From the NCBI RefSeq assembly GCF_020283565.1, contig NC_060062.1:29572251-29636250 (forward strand): a DNA stretch of 64,000 nucleotides, in the 5' to 3' direction. Under the pieces are notes generated by a model, which did not search any database, was not told the DNA's origin, and was given only the letters and a program-made list of their open reading frames with translations. This stretch comes from Trifolium pratense. Taxonomy: Eukaryota > Streptophyta > Magnoliopsida > Fabales > Fabaceae. This document shows, one piece after another, positions 12,243-24,472 of this stretch. Positions within the stretch are counted from its first letter, which is position 1; every line of letters starts with the position of its first letter. The translations under genes and the position numbers were made by a program.

Positions 12243-13044
12243 TAGTCGTGGCATATGCAATATAACCCATATTCGTGGGTACATGACCGTCCCGCGCCCC
12301 GATTTTGACGACGAAAACCCGATTTGACTAAATTCGGGTAATTTGGGTTTTTCCCGAATTTAAAAGACGATGGTGGGGCAGATAATCGGGACATTGTTAC
12401 CTACCTCGAACATGTCCCCGAACCCACCCTGCATATATCTAATGACATTTTGCCTCTCTTAAATTATAAAGCTTTAAACAAAGTCTTAAATTATATTCAT
12501 ATATTTGTTTTAATTTTTAAATCGAGTATTAAACAAAGTTGTTTTTTCTATTTATATTCTTTGTTTAAAAAAAAAAGTATTGTCGAAACAACATAGTTTT
12601 CGACTTAACCCATTTTGGGTTGGTCTAGTTGTGTTGGTTTGGGTCCTTGGTGTATGCTCCCCTCAAGGTCTCAAGTTTGATTCCCCCTGGTGCCAATTTC
12701 AATGGGCTAAGACCATACAGAGCAAAAAACTCTGGCTTTAAATGGGACCTCCGCAAGTGGACGGTGGGATTGGTCCCCTTGGATTAGTCGGTCCTATGAC
12801 CGGATACCAAGCTTTAAAAAAAATACTTTTCGACTTTTACCTTTTTTAAATAAAAAGTACCAAACTTCAATGCAAGTTCATATGGAGGTGAGACGGAATG
12901 GAGATACCCAAACTCCGTTAGGTTATGGTTTGGAGTTCTACTTTTCATACCCATTGAAAATTGTAACGGGTTTGAGGAAACCCGAACTTTATAGGTTTGA
13001 GTTTGGGAAAGGCAAAATTCGTACCCACCCCATTGTCGTGCCTA
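12243..13044. mobile_element. hAT-like non-autonomous element inside the SINE
   Basis: Inverted ends TAGTCGTGGCA and, at the right, TAGGCACGACAATGGGG in reverse complement fit the plant TAGGGATGGCAA-type hAT MITEs. The 8-bp TSD is gttgcggg (12235-12242) and gttgtggg (13045-13052), one mismatch. GC-rich gggt/accc subterminal motifs are present at both ends (for example ccgaatttaaaag and gggtttgaggaaaccc). No transposase was seen. A second SINE lies inside it. Confidence 0.75.
12607..12826 (+). mobile_element. tRNA-derived SINE (inner), plus orientation
   Basis: A-box-like ttggtctagttgtgttgg and B-box-like caagtttgattcccc are followed by a body with aaaaaactctggctttaaat and an A-rich tail. The TSD ttttcgactt flanks it at 12597-12606 and 12827-12836. 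The body differs from the outer SINE, so this is a different family. Confidence 0.8.
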
Positions 13045-13121
13045 GTTGTGGGGGATTGAACAGTTGTCCTCCCTACCAAGTATCATTCACCACTGAACCT
13101 ACTAACGATTAGTAAATTGAA

Positions 13122-14480
13122 CTAATTTTAATAGAATGTTTTGTTTGATCAAATAGTCTATTACGACTAGAATTTTACTTTTTAAAGTGAATAAATAAAA
13201 TTATCAGAGTTCGAATTATGATCCATGCATACCAACTAGGCTATGCTCACATGAACAATCTTAATACAATGTTTTTGATACATAAGAGGGCTAATGCCCA
13301 AAATTTTAATACAATGTTAATACATATTTTATTACATTGAAATAAATTTGAGTTATTTTTCAATTATTAGTCATTATTATATCTTTAATACATTTGTTTT
13401 GAAATTCTCATATGTGTATATTTTCGTATTTTAAAAAGTTAAATATATTATTAGGTTTTCTTTTTTGCAGAAAAATATATTAGTAGGTTTAATAAATATT
13501 ATTTTGAATTTTTTAAAAATAAATATATTAAACTTTATTTTTAGTGTATATACGAAAAATTCTTTCAAGCTTTTGTTCTATTCTATTTTAAGGTATGTTT
13601 GTTACATATTAAAAAAAATGATGATTTTGATATGCAATAATTTAGAGATTAATTTTTAGAGATTTTATAGAAAAGTAGAATTTACTTTGTGTTTGATTAT
13701 TTTAATAAAAATTGCTTGTTTTAATAAAATAAATGTTTAGTTTATTTGGATATATCATGTAAAAGTGATTTTTTTTTACAAGTAAAAGTAATTTTTTTAA
13801 TTACAAAATAACCTTCATCTTTTAAGACTTATTTTCTCTCTCCTCTAAGAAAAATTCTTCTCATTTTGAGCCGATATTTTTTTTTAGATTCTTATTTTTT
13901 TTATGACTTAAAATAAACGATATTCATTAATTCAAATTGATAGAATATATCAATGCAATACAAATTCAAAGTTGCTAAAAACAAAAAAGATAAATCTGTA
14001 AACAAAAGGGATAAATTTATCATTTTATGCTATTAACATGAATACTATGAGTGCTTATCAAAAAAAAAAAAAAACATGAATACTGTGGGTTTGTTCATAG
14101 ATTATAATTCTTTTAAAAATTTGTAATAAACAAATATTTCTTAACAAAGTGATTTCTTTCCGGATAAAACTTCCGTACAGTATTACATGTATTGTTCATC
14201 CTGTTCCCACTAATAACATGCAAGTAGACTCACTAATACGCGTCATATCTAACACAAAGAGATTCAAGTTAATTTGTTTTATAGCCTTTAGTCAAACAAA
14301 TCTGAACAAATGTGAATTACCAAAATCCATTCTCAGATTCTTTATCATATTCTTCAATCATCTTTTGATTACCACTAAATTTTACGTAAATCCTTTTTCA
14401 CGCATTAATACCGATTGGAATTTGGAAATTGGAATTTTTTTTATTTTTTATAAACAATGTTAATTGTTAGTATTACAATA
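13122..14480. other. AT-rich intergenic DNA, nothing recognised
   Basis: Low-complexity AT-rich sequence with short homopolymer runs. Short open frames here (for example 13465-13659 and 14149-14463) have Lys/Asn/Ile/Phe-rich compositions expected by chance. Confidence 0.4.
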
Positions 14481-14489
14481 TTATGTTAA

Positions 14490-14590
14490 TTTTTTCTCCT
14501 TTGTCAGGACTTGAACTTTGGACCTCATGCTCCTTAACATTTAGTTCAACTATCTTAACCAGTTGAGCTATCTATTCCACCCGGAATTAT
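14490..14590 (-). repeat. tRNA-like SINE remnant
   Basis: The minus strand carries an A-box-like tagctcaactggttaag (14554-14570) and a B-box-like aagttcaagtcctg (14505-14518), spaced as in a tRNA. The sequence between them does not fold into a proper tRNA that I can see, so a tRNA-derived retroposon is more likely than a tRNA gene. Confidence 0.55.
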
Positions 14591-14888
14591 AAATTTATGC
14601 AACAGAGGGGACAACTATTGATAGTATTTTTCACCGCCACAATAGGTCAAACACAACTCACAGCTTTTTGCTAATTAATATCAAGTTTCGAACCAAGTAT
14701 CTCAAGGTTGCAAAGTGACTCATCAATCAATGGGCTACCTGAAAAACAGGTAGAACTCACAACTTTTATCAACTGTAATTAATTGCTGCGTGTGAAGGGA
14801 AACCCAATCCCTTTTTAAACGCACAAAAACATAATTATAGAAACATGGAATTAATCTTCACCCAACGATCTTGTGAGTTCATGCAAGC

Positions 14889-15361
14889 GGGAGTGGTTAT
14901 GGTGCATAAGCTTTTTCCTTATGCACCATGCATAAATAATGAAAATTGTTTAACGCACCCCACAAATTGCTTAGCGCCCCCCATATACTTAGCGGACCCC
15001 AGCTTTTCTCGCGCGCCCCCAATTTTTTCTCACGCACCCCCAAATTTTCTCGTGCGCCCCCCAAAATCATTTTTGTTGTGGAATGGTTTCACATTAGATA
15101 TACTTATAATGTCAAAACCATTTTTAATGTTGAATGGTTTTAGAGAGTTGTAATCCAAAACCATTCTGCTGGTGGAATGGTTTTGTGTGTTATTTATGTT
15201 GGGGGTGGGGGCGCGCTTAACAATTTGGGGGGCGTGCAAATCAATATGGGGGTGCGCTAACCAATATGGGGGTGTGCTAAGCAATATGGAGGCGCGCTAA
15301 GCAATCCGGGGTATTTATGCATGGTGTGCATAAGCAAGGCTTATGCACCATAACTTATGCC
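14889..15361. mobile_element. Fold-back element with 9-bp TSD and palindromic core
   Basis: The TSD catgcaagc flanks it (14880-14888 and 15362-15370), as expected for Mutator-type transposition. The inverted ends share gttatggtgcataag. Inside are C-rich phrases on the left (aacgcaccccac, gcgccccccaa) answered by G-rich phrases on the right. The middle (about 15062-15185) contains two to three near-palindromes of the form AAACCATT-N-AATGGTTT with the spacer agagttgtaatc. The same palindromes form an array at 30496-30940. Confidence 0.75.
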
Positions 15362-15379
15362 CATGCAAGCAATGTGCAA

Positions 15380-16050
15380 TTTGGATTCTCAACTGCGAAA
15401 GTGTCTATGCACCTTCTGCTGCATTATTCCCACCCCTTTGATTAATCTAATGGCTATGAGATAAGATGAAATTAAACTGTAGGAAAACACAAGAAAAAAA
15501 TAGTTCTTTCACTTTCTGCAATTTACCCATCTTCTTTAAAACTACCACCAAGTACCATCAATGTATTTCTTCATCTTAATCTTAATACTCAACATTTGAT
15601 TTTAATTTTATAAAAAAATTCTATCATTTTTATTCAAAACTTTCGCAATTCACTGTTCTTCAAATTTTTCTTCTCATTTCACAATATAATGAAACAAATC
15701 TACAAAAATCCCAGCAATTCACAACATCATTAGATCAACAAACCAGAGGATAAATTTTGAAGCTTAATCAATATTATTATAAACTCTTGATTCCCCCAAA
15801 CAAAAGCTCTTGATTTCACCACTATCTTCGAGAGTCCTCATGACCTCATCCATATACCCCTTTGCTTTGTTTGGTTTGGAACAAGAAGTATTTGAGATAG
15901 ATCGCAATGATTTTGATAGATACAAGTAGTAAAGTTGTGATTTTGGATAGTGATCTCAGATCTTAGATCTCGGTTTGATATCTCTGTGAGCATCAATAGC
16001 TATATTTTTACAGTTTTTTATTTTGTGGTGTTTAATATCTCACAGTTTTA
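15380..16050. other. Intergenic DNA, nothing recognised
   Basis: AT-rich sequence without supported coding or clear repeat ends. Only a short duplicated phrase (ttttattttgtggtgttta, twice near 16017-16066) stands out. Confidence 0.35.
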
Positions 16051-16061
16051 TTTTGTGGTGT

Positions 16062-17335
16062 TTAAAATGTCACAAAGAACATCCCTGACAAAGGCATGCG
16101 CATATTTGAAGCTTGGAAGCTTCTTACAATGAACTCCATGCTCCCAAATTGATCCAGACACGGTTTACGGCAAACAGAGCAAACATCATCAATAGAAAAT
16201 ATAGTAATCATGAGGCGGTATCTGAGAATAGTGAGGTACTTTACCGGTGACATATGTTGTCTTAACCCATCGACGGGGATAGCTAAAAAAAAATCTTGAG
16301 CATGAGATGCTTGCAAACACCCAAAACTGCTTTCTTCCTAATGGTTATGTCGAAATTGACTTCCATATCGTGAACAATTTTTACTAAAAAGGCCACTCGC
16401 CAAAATATGTCGGGATTTTCGGGGGACGGTGTCCTTGGTAGCAAAATTGCTAATGTCAAAAGTCGGAAGCATATCACGGAGACCATCTAAGGAAATGTTA
16501 AAATCAAAGTCCATACCATATATTCCACTATCTCTCAAAATATGATCTTGCAATATCCAAGTCTAGGCCCTGGAAGCCACAAAAGCATACGATGCAGCCT
16601 CAACTGTTGAGTACAAACCCAATCCACCGACCCTAATAGGTAAAGAAGAAACCCTCCATTGAAGGTCCCCAAAGTAAGGACCTCCACCAACCACACAATA
16701 TCTTCAACTGCACCTCACAAGTCTTTATCAAACAATATAGATGTCTGTTCCATGTGAATCGGTTGACACGTTCTTAAGCCGAAAAAAAGTTTGCCTATGC
16801 CCATACATGATCGAAGTAAAAGAAGTTCACTTTGTGCGTCCTTTAACTGAGGAAGAAGATGTATTAACTCAACAGCCCTAACAACTCTCTTCATAGCTAC
16901 CCCCTCAATAAAACCTTTATCGCGACTAACTGCCCCTCCAAGCAATTTCACCCCAACACCGGCCTCCCAATGTCTGAAAGAAACAACCCCTCACGAAGTT
17001 TACTACCATCACACGAAGGCCAAAAGATCTTGGTCTTACGGATATTCAAAACAAGCCTAATCTTGGGCCCGTGTCTCGAATGATATCAAGAGCTTTAGCC
17101 ACTTCCCTTGAATTTCCTACCACAGACCCATCATCAAGATACCAAGCATGGAATAAAAGCTTGCAATTGTCTCGAATCTTATGAATTAGAGGGTGTAAAA
17201 CAAGAGCGAAAAAGGAGCTGTCCCAATGGGCCACCTTGTTGCACTCCCGTGGATGACATAATATGATCATCTCCAATGTACAACCTCGCTGACTGGCCTA
17301 TGGAAAAGAACCTTCATGAAGATGGCATCGCAGAT
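16062..17335 (-). pseudogene. Decayed reverse transcriptase (non-LTR type)
   Basis: Fragments in shifting minus-strand frames carry reverse-transcriptase signatures. They include a GVQQG-like start near 17250, FALVLHPLIHKIRDNCK, the catalytic HAWYLDDGSVVGNS (Y-x-D-D) near 17130, then GPRLGL, VKLLGGAVSRD, SELLLLRSCMGI and FFGLRTCQPIHME. Further downstream are ILRDSGIYGMD, PRKSRHIL, FLAIPVDGLRQHMSPVKY and a Cys motif CSVCRKPCLDQFG. This order matches a reverse-transcriptase-like family common in legume genomes. At least four frameshifts or stops separate the pieces, so nothing functional remains. No poly(A) tail or TSD was identified. Confidence 0.8.
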
Positions 17336-17339
17336 TTGC

Positions 17340-19125
17340 AGAACAACAAATATTATTAGTAGTTATATTGTTAAATAATTATTTCTTCATTAACGGCATT
17401 AACAAAGATTCAAGGAATGAAATTATGAGGATGACTTGGATTAGTGAGTGCACTTGTCATGTTATTAGTGGGAATAGGTTGAACAGTACATATGATCCTG
17501 TTTGTAAGCTTCGTCCTATATTTCCTTCTAAATAATCTATAACAAACAACCTCAAAAATGTTGGTATAAATTTAGTATATGCTCTTTAATATATTATTAT
17601 TAATTAATCCTTATATAGCAGCTCTTTGGAAATTGGGTCTATTGTACTCGACAATTTGCAACACAAAGAATAATACAATGAACACAAGGGAGAAGAAGAC
17701 TGATGTCCAGTCCTTGCTTGATGCCTTTTATCAATCACAATGATCAGACTTCAAAAAAATCCAAATTGGCTCACTGATTCAAAATTAAGTGCATAAAAAA
17801 CGAGCAAGAACCTGATTATGTTTTCAAACCAGAACTAAATTTGTAAAATCAAATTCACAAAGCCTTGAATGAAAACCGGTAAGAATATAACACCAAATCA
17901 ATCATTTTATGCATTGATCTTGGAAATCTAAGTGAACAACGAATGCTCATGAACAATAAAAATCGGTCATGACTACTAATTCGTTCATCAGATCGGACCA
18001 AAGCATCGTGATATCATCATCATTTGTACTTCCATGTCAATATCAGTAAAAATTAGTGAATGATTCCTATGCTTGAAGAGGAACATAGAAATCGATCTTG
18101 AAATTGAGAGATAAAGAATTCCGCTCGAAAACTAGATCCCGATCCAAAATGAAATCAAAACTCATATTTTTAACAAAAACTAAATCTGAAGGGTGCAGTG
18201 TGGTTTTCCCCAAGTCTTGCTTCAATTTGTCCTTAGTGTGGTTAATGCAACACAAATATTATTAGTACGTATTTTGCATCAATGGCATAATAGTTCCACC
18301 CATTTGTTGGGTGAATACACCATGTCATGACTATCATCATCACTTTGTTGTGTAACACTCACTAGGAAGTCTTGTTACAATCCTACAACATTATTATGTT
18401 TCTTTTTCCAAACATTTAGTTGAATCAAAGTGTTATTTTCATCGTTTCCTTGTCTCGACAAAGTTGTGATATTAGCATTAGTTACATACATGAATCACAA
18501 TATTATGTCCCGAATGCAGCATGATCATATGGAAGACCTGTTGGAGGATTAAAGTGATTAAGGGGCATTTCAAACAAAATCATGGCCAATGGTGACTTAT
18601 GTTAAAATGGCTAAAGGATATTAGTTGCAAAATCTGAATTAAGTTTGTTGTCTCAATAATCTTTACAGACACAATTATAGTTAAGGACACATTAAATTTT
18701 TGAACCCTACCGCCTATGTTTTCGTTGCCCCTAGTCAAGATGATTATCGCAATATTTATATCGGAAATCGCAACCATTCTCGAACTTCCTCCTAGGATTA
18801 TAGATCTAACAATCGCATCGCTAAAATTAGCAGTTGCGGAAATTAACATCCTGGGGAAGAGGATCAAGCTGGCCCTTGCGAACAGCTTGATGCACTATCT
18901 CCCTTCAACCCTTTGAGCGAAATGCGGAAAAACAAAAGAAAAGAAAATCCATGGACCGACCGCATTGTCTTTGCACACATATATTCACTTTTTATTAATA
19001 ATGTTTTTAGGATTGTCAATCTTACTATTTCTTAAGTATGCAATTTATATTTTAAATTCACAAGTTACTCAAACAAGATCTCACTAGGTGTGTCAATTTA
19101 TTATCATTGATTTTTATTATTGGAT
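17340..19125. other. Intergenic DNA, nothing recognised
   Basis: AT-rich sequence with no gene I can support. Open frames on both strands at 18580-18916 overlap each other and show no family motifs. Confidence 0.35.
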
Positions 19126-19130
19126 AGAAA

Positions 19131-19601
19131 TGTAATAATTAATAATTTAGAGATCGACATATTATATGAAATTAGAACACACTTACTTGATAATCATAAT
19201 CACAAACCATCGTTACCGGAAGCGCGCCAATATCGAAAACATCGATATATTAGACAAGGTCTTCCTCTGCCTAATCACATGCTCCAGTCTTTGAAGTCTT
19301 TGATGGGGAAGACAACAAATGAGCGTTCAGCTTATTGCTAGCTTGACAACGTGACTGCAAAGGGGACCTAGCCTATCTATTTATAAGATAACAACCCTAG
19401 TACCACCCATCATGGACTCTAGAGTTGGGCCTACACTTTGTTTCTACACAAATCAGAATTAGTGTTCAAGCCCATTATTACTGATCACAATTATCGGGCT
19501 TAAGCATCATCAAATGGATCACAACAACATCAACCCGTTTTTATTAAAACCAAAACCCACAATTGATTGCAGCCCACAGAATATTAGAAAATATTCTAAC
19601 A
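19131..19601 (-). repeat. LTR (3' LTR of the 4.8-kb element)
   Basis: Starts tgtaataatt and ends attctaaca. It has the same length as the partner at 23499-23969, with four base differences and no length change. Confidence 0.92.
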
Positions 19602-20029
19602 TTCTCCCACTTGGGCAAAATCAATTGTGTATATTTAATTTGAAAAAAAACATTTTGAAAACGACTCTTGGGTTGACAACATATTTTAACGTGGCCACAT
19701 TGATCCCAAGATGCAACATCTAATTAAGACTCCGTCCAACAAAAGTTAAATGATATTGAATCATAGCGGTAATTATATCATTATCGACACAACACCTTCC
19801 ATGGTTACAAATACCACCAAACTCCGTCGACTAGTCATTTGTGTAGAGTGTAGCGAGAAAATGATATGTTTGTGATCTCAACCATACTATCATTTTCTTC
19901 GTCAGTCCTCAATTTCTCTCAAATGCCTTAAAGCCAGAGAAATTCTATGGTCCATAAGATACCACAAGTCCAAGCTCCAAAACAATGTTGACTACCGCGG
20001 TATAATGATCTAATCAACATCGAGCTCCA

Positions 20030-20335
20030 ATATTTTAGACATAATTTCTCTCAAATGCCTCAAAGCCAGAGAAATTACATGGTTCTTAAGATACCATAAT
20101 GCCTCAGCTCCAAAATAGTGCTAATCACCTGCTAAGTGATCCTGACAACACTGAGCTTATTTATTTATGTTTTCACATAATGTTTCAGCTCCAAAATAGT
20201 GTTGATCACCGGCATAGTGATCCCAACAACACTGAGCTATAATATTTATTTATATAATGTCTCAGCTCCAAAATAGTGTTGATCACCGGCATAGTGATCC
20301 CAACAACACTGAGCTATAATATTTATTTATATTTG
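20030..20335. repeat. Tandem repeats inside the LARD interior
   Basis: Three to four copies, 65-115 bp each, of a unit containing agctccaaaatagtgttgatc and aacaacactgagct. The last two, around 20186-20330, are nearly identical. An older pair of related phrases (ctcaaatgcctcaaagccagagaaatt) lies at 19917-20076. Confidence 0.7.
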
Positions 20336-22689
20336 ATTAAAATAATTTCAACATTATGAAGGAGTTAATATAAAATTTTAAACTCCCACTAATCAAGTAT
20401 ATCAAAAGAATATAAGTTATCTTCCACTAATCAAGTGGTATATTAAAACTCTCACTTATCCAAATGTTCCTTCACAATTTTTAAAGAAACTCCAAGTCTT
20501 GCATCCATTTCTTATAATTTAAGATATTCAACATTTCAATGGAAACATAACTGGAGAAATTCATTTGAATCAAAACCAAATTGGATTAGTATTATCAAAA
20601 GAGGCTATTATAATAGTACAATCACATTTGGGCAGAATGCACCAACTAAGGTCAAAACCTTAGTCAAAACCTCAGATGAGTTAATCAATGAGTATACATT
20701 GAACTTTGAAAGTTGTCACCTTTAGGCAGACAAATTCCTCCGATCAATACATCCTCCAATAACTTCATCCCAAATTAATTTTTAATCGTAACATATAATA
20801 ATCACCTTTGGGCAGAAAATTACATGTTATAATTAAAACCATTCCTCAAACTACAAAGAAAATCTCATCAATCAATATAAGCGGTCCCACTTTGGTGGTA
20901 ACGGCCTATACCAACCCACAAAATCTCTTGCATAGGAATCAATAATTAAAAGTTTTCAGATATAACTATATGTCTTTAGTTGGGGAGAGAGATCATTACT
21001 ATGAAACAGTCAACTCATAAGAGATCATTATTGTAAAACAGTCAACTCAATATAATAAATAAATAATTTATGCAGCGGAATAATATGAGACTTTATTTGA
21101 GTATTATTGAGGATATAAAGCAAACAGTCCCGAACTTTTATAAATAACATAGGACTCCTCAATATAAGTCTCTATAAATATTTATAAATAGTTGACATGT
21201 AAAACTCTCCCACTTGATAGAGAATTATAGTTGAATTACCAATCCAAAAGTGTTAAAATATTTAAACAAATATTCAACTATTTTCTCTATCACACAATGG
21301 ACATGTCAAACAATGTCACACTAAATTTATATTTTTCCAGAATAGAACTCTCAAAATATTAAACTTGAAATACTCCCACTCAATATAGTAAAATTTAAAA
21401 TAATGGAGTATGTAACAAATTAATTAATGATTATATTGAGAGTTTCTAATTTACAATATTCTGGAAAAACAATAAAACTTTAGTATATAATTGTACATTT
21501 ATTATTTCAAAAGGAGTAGACGATATTGAAAACAAATTTCTCCTTATATGCAATTGTATAATAAGTCACAACATGAAAAATAATTGCACAATTAACCTTC
21601 AAGAGTGTGACTTACATCCTTGCAAATAGAGTCAATGAACTTTGATGATTCGAGAATACTATAAAGTCTTTTACGGTGTCATCTCAAACAATTCACAAAT
21701 TAAAAATAAACCGTTATATCATAATAAAACGACTCTAATAATAAACAATGTAAGGATAATTCAATTTCCAATTGCCTTAATTAATAATTGCTCACAAACA
21801 TTATAAGTAATATTTTAAAAGTGAACATGTATAGAAAACACAAGGCAACTTAAAATATTTGGTGTGATAATTAATAAAATTGAGTCTAAACTAATTTTCC
21901 ACTTGTAACACCTTAACAAAATATTTAACAATATTAGTGTTACAACTTTAAAAGGGATTTTCTTAAATAATGTTTTAGGCTCGAAACTTGAGAATATAAT
22001 TTAAAAAATAAAAAAATAAATTGTATATGATTCTCACATTAATCAAACACCAAATACTTAAAAATTTAACAAAATAATCTCATTCCTAAAAACTAATAAT
22101 ATAATTTTCAAATCAATCAAATATTCTTGAATTGATATATATAAGGAAAATTTTGGCATAAATGAAATCACAATTTTATTCCATAAATAAAACAAAAATC
22201 GAATTAGATGATTATAGAATAAATTCCTTAATATGACACATAAATTGGGAGAGTGATATTTATCAAAGTGTCAATAAAAATAAGGAAAATTAAAAACAAA
22301 TAAAATCATCACTAAGCAAATCAGTGGGAGAAAATGATATATAAATGCCCAGAATCTTGTTGCAGTTAAAAATTAATTTGAGATGAAGCACAAATTAAAA
22401 AACATTAAGCTTCAATTAAACAATTCTGCTTCGTGCTTACAACAACAATATACTTGGTTTCTTTAAGTTCGGTTTTGGTTTAAGGAAATTGCACAAAATC
22501 AAAACATAAAGGTGCGGGCAATATAAAAGATCGCATGAAGTTGCAGTGTCATGAACCAAATCCAAAACTGAATTCATAATAAAACAACAGAAATGTTATC
22601 CAGACATTCTATATCTAACAAAAATACAACAAGCAGGGGCATTTTTGTCATTCCGACAATAAAATTAAGGGTAATTTAGTAATAACAAA

Positions 22690-23100
22690 AGTCTTTTTTT
22701 CTTCCTTCACTTTCTCTCTCTTCATTGCAACACCACCCGTCCGTCATCCGCCGCCGTCACTCCGTTCATCCTCGCCACCACGTCATCACCCAATCACGTC
22801 GTTCACCAGTTCCAATTCTCATCACCACCGAATCACTCATCCACCACCACCACCGTTTTTCTTTCCGATCAGCTGCAACCAACGACGACTTTACCGTAGA
22901 ACTTCACCTTCACGACATTGCTCTTATCGGCCCGTCGTACTGCAACTACTGATGACCATGCCGTCGAGCTTATGTGTGTTAGAGAGAGAGGGGGAAGCAC
23001 GGTGAGAGAGAGATCTAGATCTGGGAGTTGCAAAGAAATGGAGGATGGAAGAGGAAGAAGGAAGAAAGAGAAAAAAAAAATATAAAAAAAATTATAAATG
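22690..23100. other. GC-richer pyrimidine/purine leader in the LARD
   Basis: This stretch of ccgccgccgtcactcc-like and gagagagaggg-like sequence differs in composition from the AT-rich interior around it. It lies about 0.4-0.8 kb inside the minus-strand 5' LTR. It may be the leader of the element or captured host sequence. Open frames on both strands here are low-complexity and lack motifs. Confidence 0.4.
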
Positions 23101-23484
23101 AACAGTACCGTATTTTTGTTTGTATTTTTGTTAGTCTTTGCGTTTGAATAACATTTCTGATAAAACAATTATATAAAATCCAAAACACCCAATCGATATA
23201 TGGAAAGCAAATATGATTTCCTTGAATGAATCACAGCCGATATGGATATAAAAGAATATGATGTTAATGGTAATTCACGTACTGGGTTAATGAAGAAACA
23301 AATAAAATAATCTCCAAAACTTTGAAAACCCACCAATAGCATATGCAACAACATTCATACGACTATCAAACAGAAGTAAGTATGTTAATCGCACAACATG
23401 ATTAACAAGAAACCTCAAAATAAAATTATGGTTTCGACAAAATTTATTTCATTCAAATTAGGGTTCTAAATCATACAATAACAA

Positions 23485-23496
23485 GCTCTGATACCA
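23485..23496 (-). promoter_or_regulatory. Primer-binding site of the LARD
   Basis: The plus strand reads gctctgatacca, the reverse complement of tggtatcagagc, the usual plant initiator-tRNA-Met primer site. It lies two bases from the LTR. Confidence 0.85.
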
Positions 23497-23498
23497 CA

Positions 23499-23969
23499 TG
23501 TAATAATTAATAATTTAGAGATCGACATATTATATGAAATTAGAACACACTTACTTGATAATCATAATCACAAACCTTCGTTACCGGAAGCGCGCCAATA
23601 TCGAAAACATCGATATATTAGACAAGGTCTTCCTCTGCCTAATCACATGCTCCAGTCTTTGAAGTCTTTGATGGGGAAGACAACAAATGAGCATTCAGCT
23701 TATTGCTAGCTTGACAACGTGACGGCAAAGGGGACCTAGCCTATCTATTTATAAGATAACAACCCTAGTACCACCGATCATGGACTCTAGAGTTGGGCCT
23801 ACACTTTGTTTCTACACAAATCAGAATTAGTGTTCAAGCCCATTATTACTGATCACAATTATCGGGCTTAAGCATCATCAAATGGATCACAACAACATCA
23901 ACCCGTTTTTATTAAAACCAAAACCCACAATTGATTGCAGCCCACAGAATATTAGAAAATATTCTAACA
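23499..23969 (-). repeat. LTR (5' LTR of the 4.8-kb element)
   Basis: Partner of 19131-19601. In minus orientation it starts TGTTAGAATATT and ends ATTATTACA. Confidence 0.92.
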
Positions 23970-24472
23970 AGAAATCTTATCAATAGCATAAACATATAGA
24001 ATGTTTAGTATGAGATCTTGAACAAGTTAAAAAGTAAGCTTTCCTGACCAAAAAAAAAAGGTAAGCTTCAAAGAATTTGATGTGTTTGCAGACCGGTTCA
24101 AAGATGGAGCAAGGATATTTTTCCAAAGTACGTTTATCAATCAATATAGATTAGAAACATCAATGCACAATCAATTTTTGCAAACAAAGAACAATGAATG
24201 GTTTTAATGGAAATAAGAAAAATACTTGAATGTAAATAAATATTGAATGTAAAATGACATGAAATTGTGATAAAAAAAATATGACATGAAATTTAAAGGA
24301 AAATAACAAAAATACAGAGAACTGGCATTCATTCTATGATTTCTAAAATACATTAAGCAACTCATATTACAGAACATTGCCAAATTATTCTAACAATAAG
24401 TGGTTAATTACTTGTGTGTCATGCAATCGAAGTCTATTGTACACATTTTTTTTCATTTCACGCCCTTTTATT

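Larger units (their letters stand above)
12137..13112 (-). mobile_element. tRNA-derived SINE (outer), split by a hAT-like element
   Basis: On the minus strand the element starts next to 13113 with an A-box-like ttagtaggttcagtggtga. It has a B-box-like gttcaatccccc and ends in an A-run (plus-strand T-run from 12137). TSDs taaattgaa flank it at 12128-12136 and 13113-13121. The sequence matches the SINE at 26119-26294 in the same orientation once the insertion at 12243-13044 is set aside. Confidence 0.8.
19131..23969 (-). mobile_element. Complete non-autonomous LTR retrotransposon (LARD-type), 4.8 kb
   Basis: Two direct 471-bp LTRs (19131-19601 and 23499-23969) begin TG and end CA, and I count 4 differences between them. 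The 5-bp TSD agaaa flanks the element (19126-19130 and 23970-23974). The primer-binding site tggtatcagagc (complementary to initiator tRNA-Met) is read on the minus strand at 23485-23496, so the element points leftward. A purine tract (caagtgggagaat) adjoins the left LTR. The 3.9-kb interior has no gag, protease, integrase or reverse transcriptase motif in any frame, so it must have moved with proteins supplied in trans. Copia parentage is suggested by the polypurine context but not shown. Confidence 0.92.

Noticed and set aside
14149..14463. Plus ORF of 104 residues
   Set aside because: Phe/Ile/Asn-rich chance frame in AT-rich DNA, with no motif.
14490..14590. A tRNA gene
   Set aside because: The A and B boxes are present, but I see no full cloverleaf or acceptor stem. 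It looks like a SINE remnant.
18580..18916. ORFs of 95 and 66 residues on opposite strands
   Set aside because: They overlap each other, match no family, and have no splice or promoter support.
22725..23168. Overlapping plus and minus ORFs in the LARD
   Set aside because: Low-complexity His/Arg-rich or Ser/Leu-rich readings of a GC-richer leader, without motifs.
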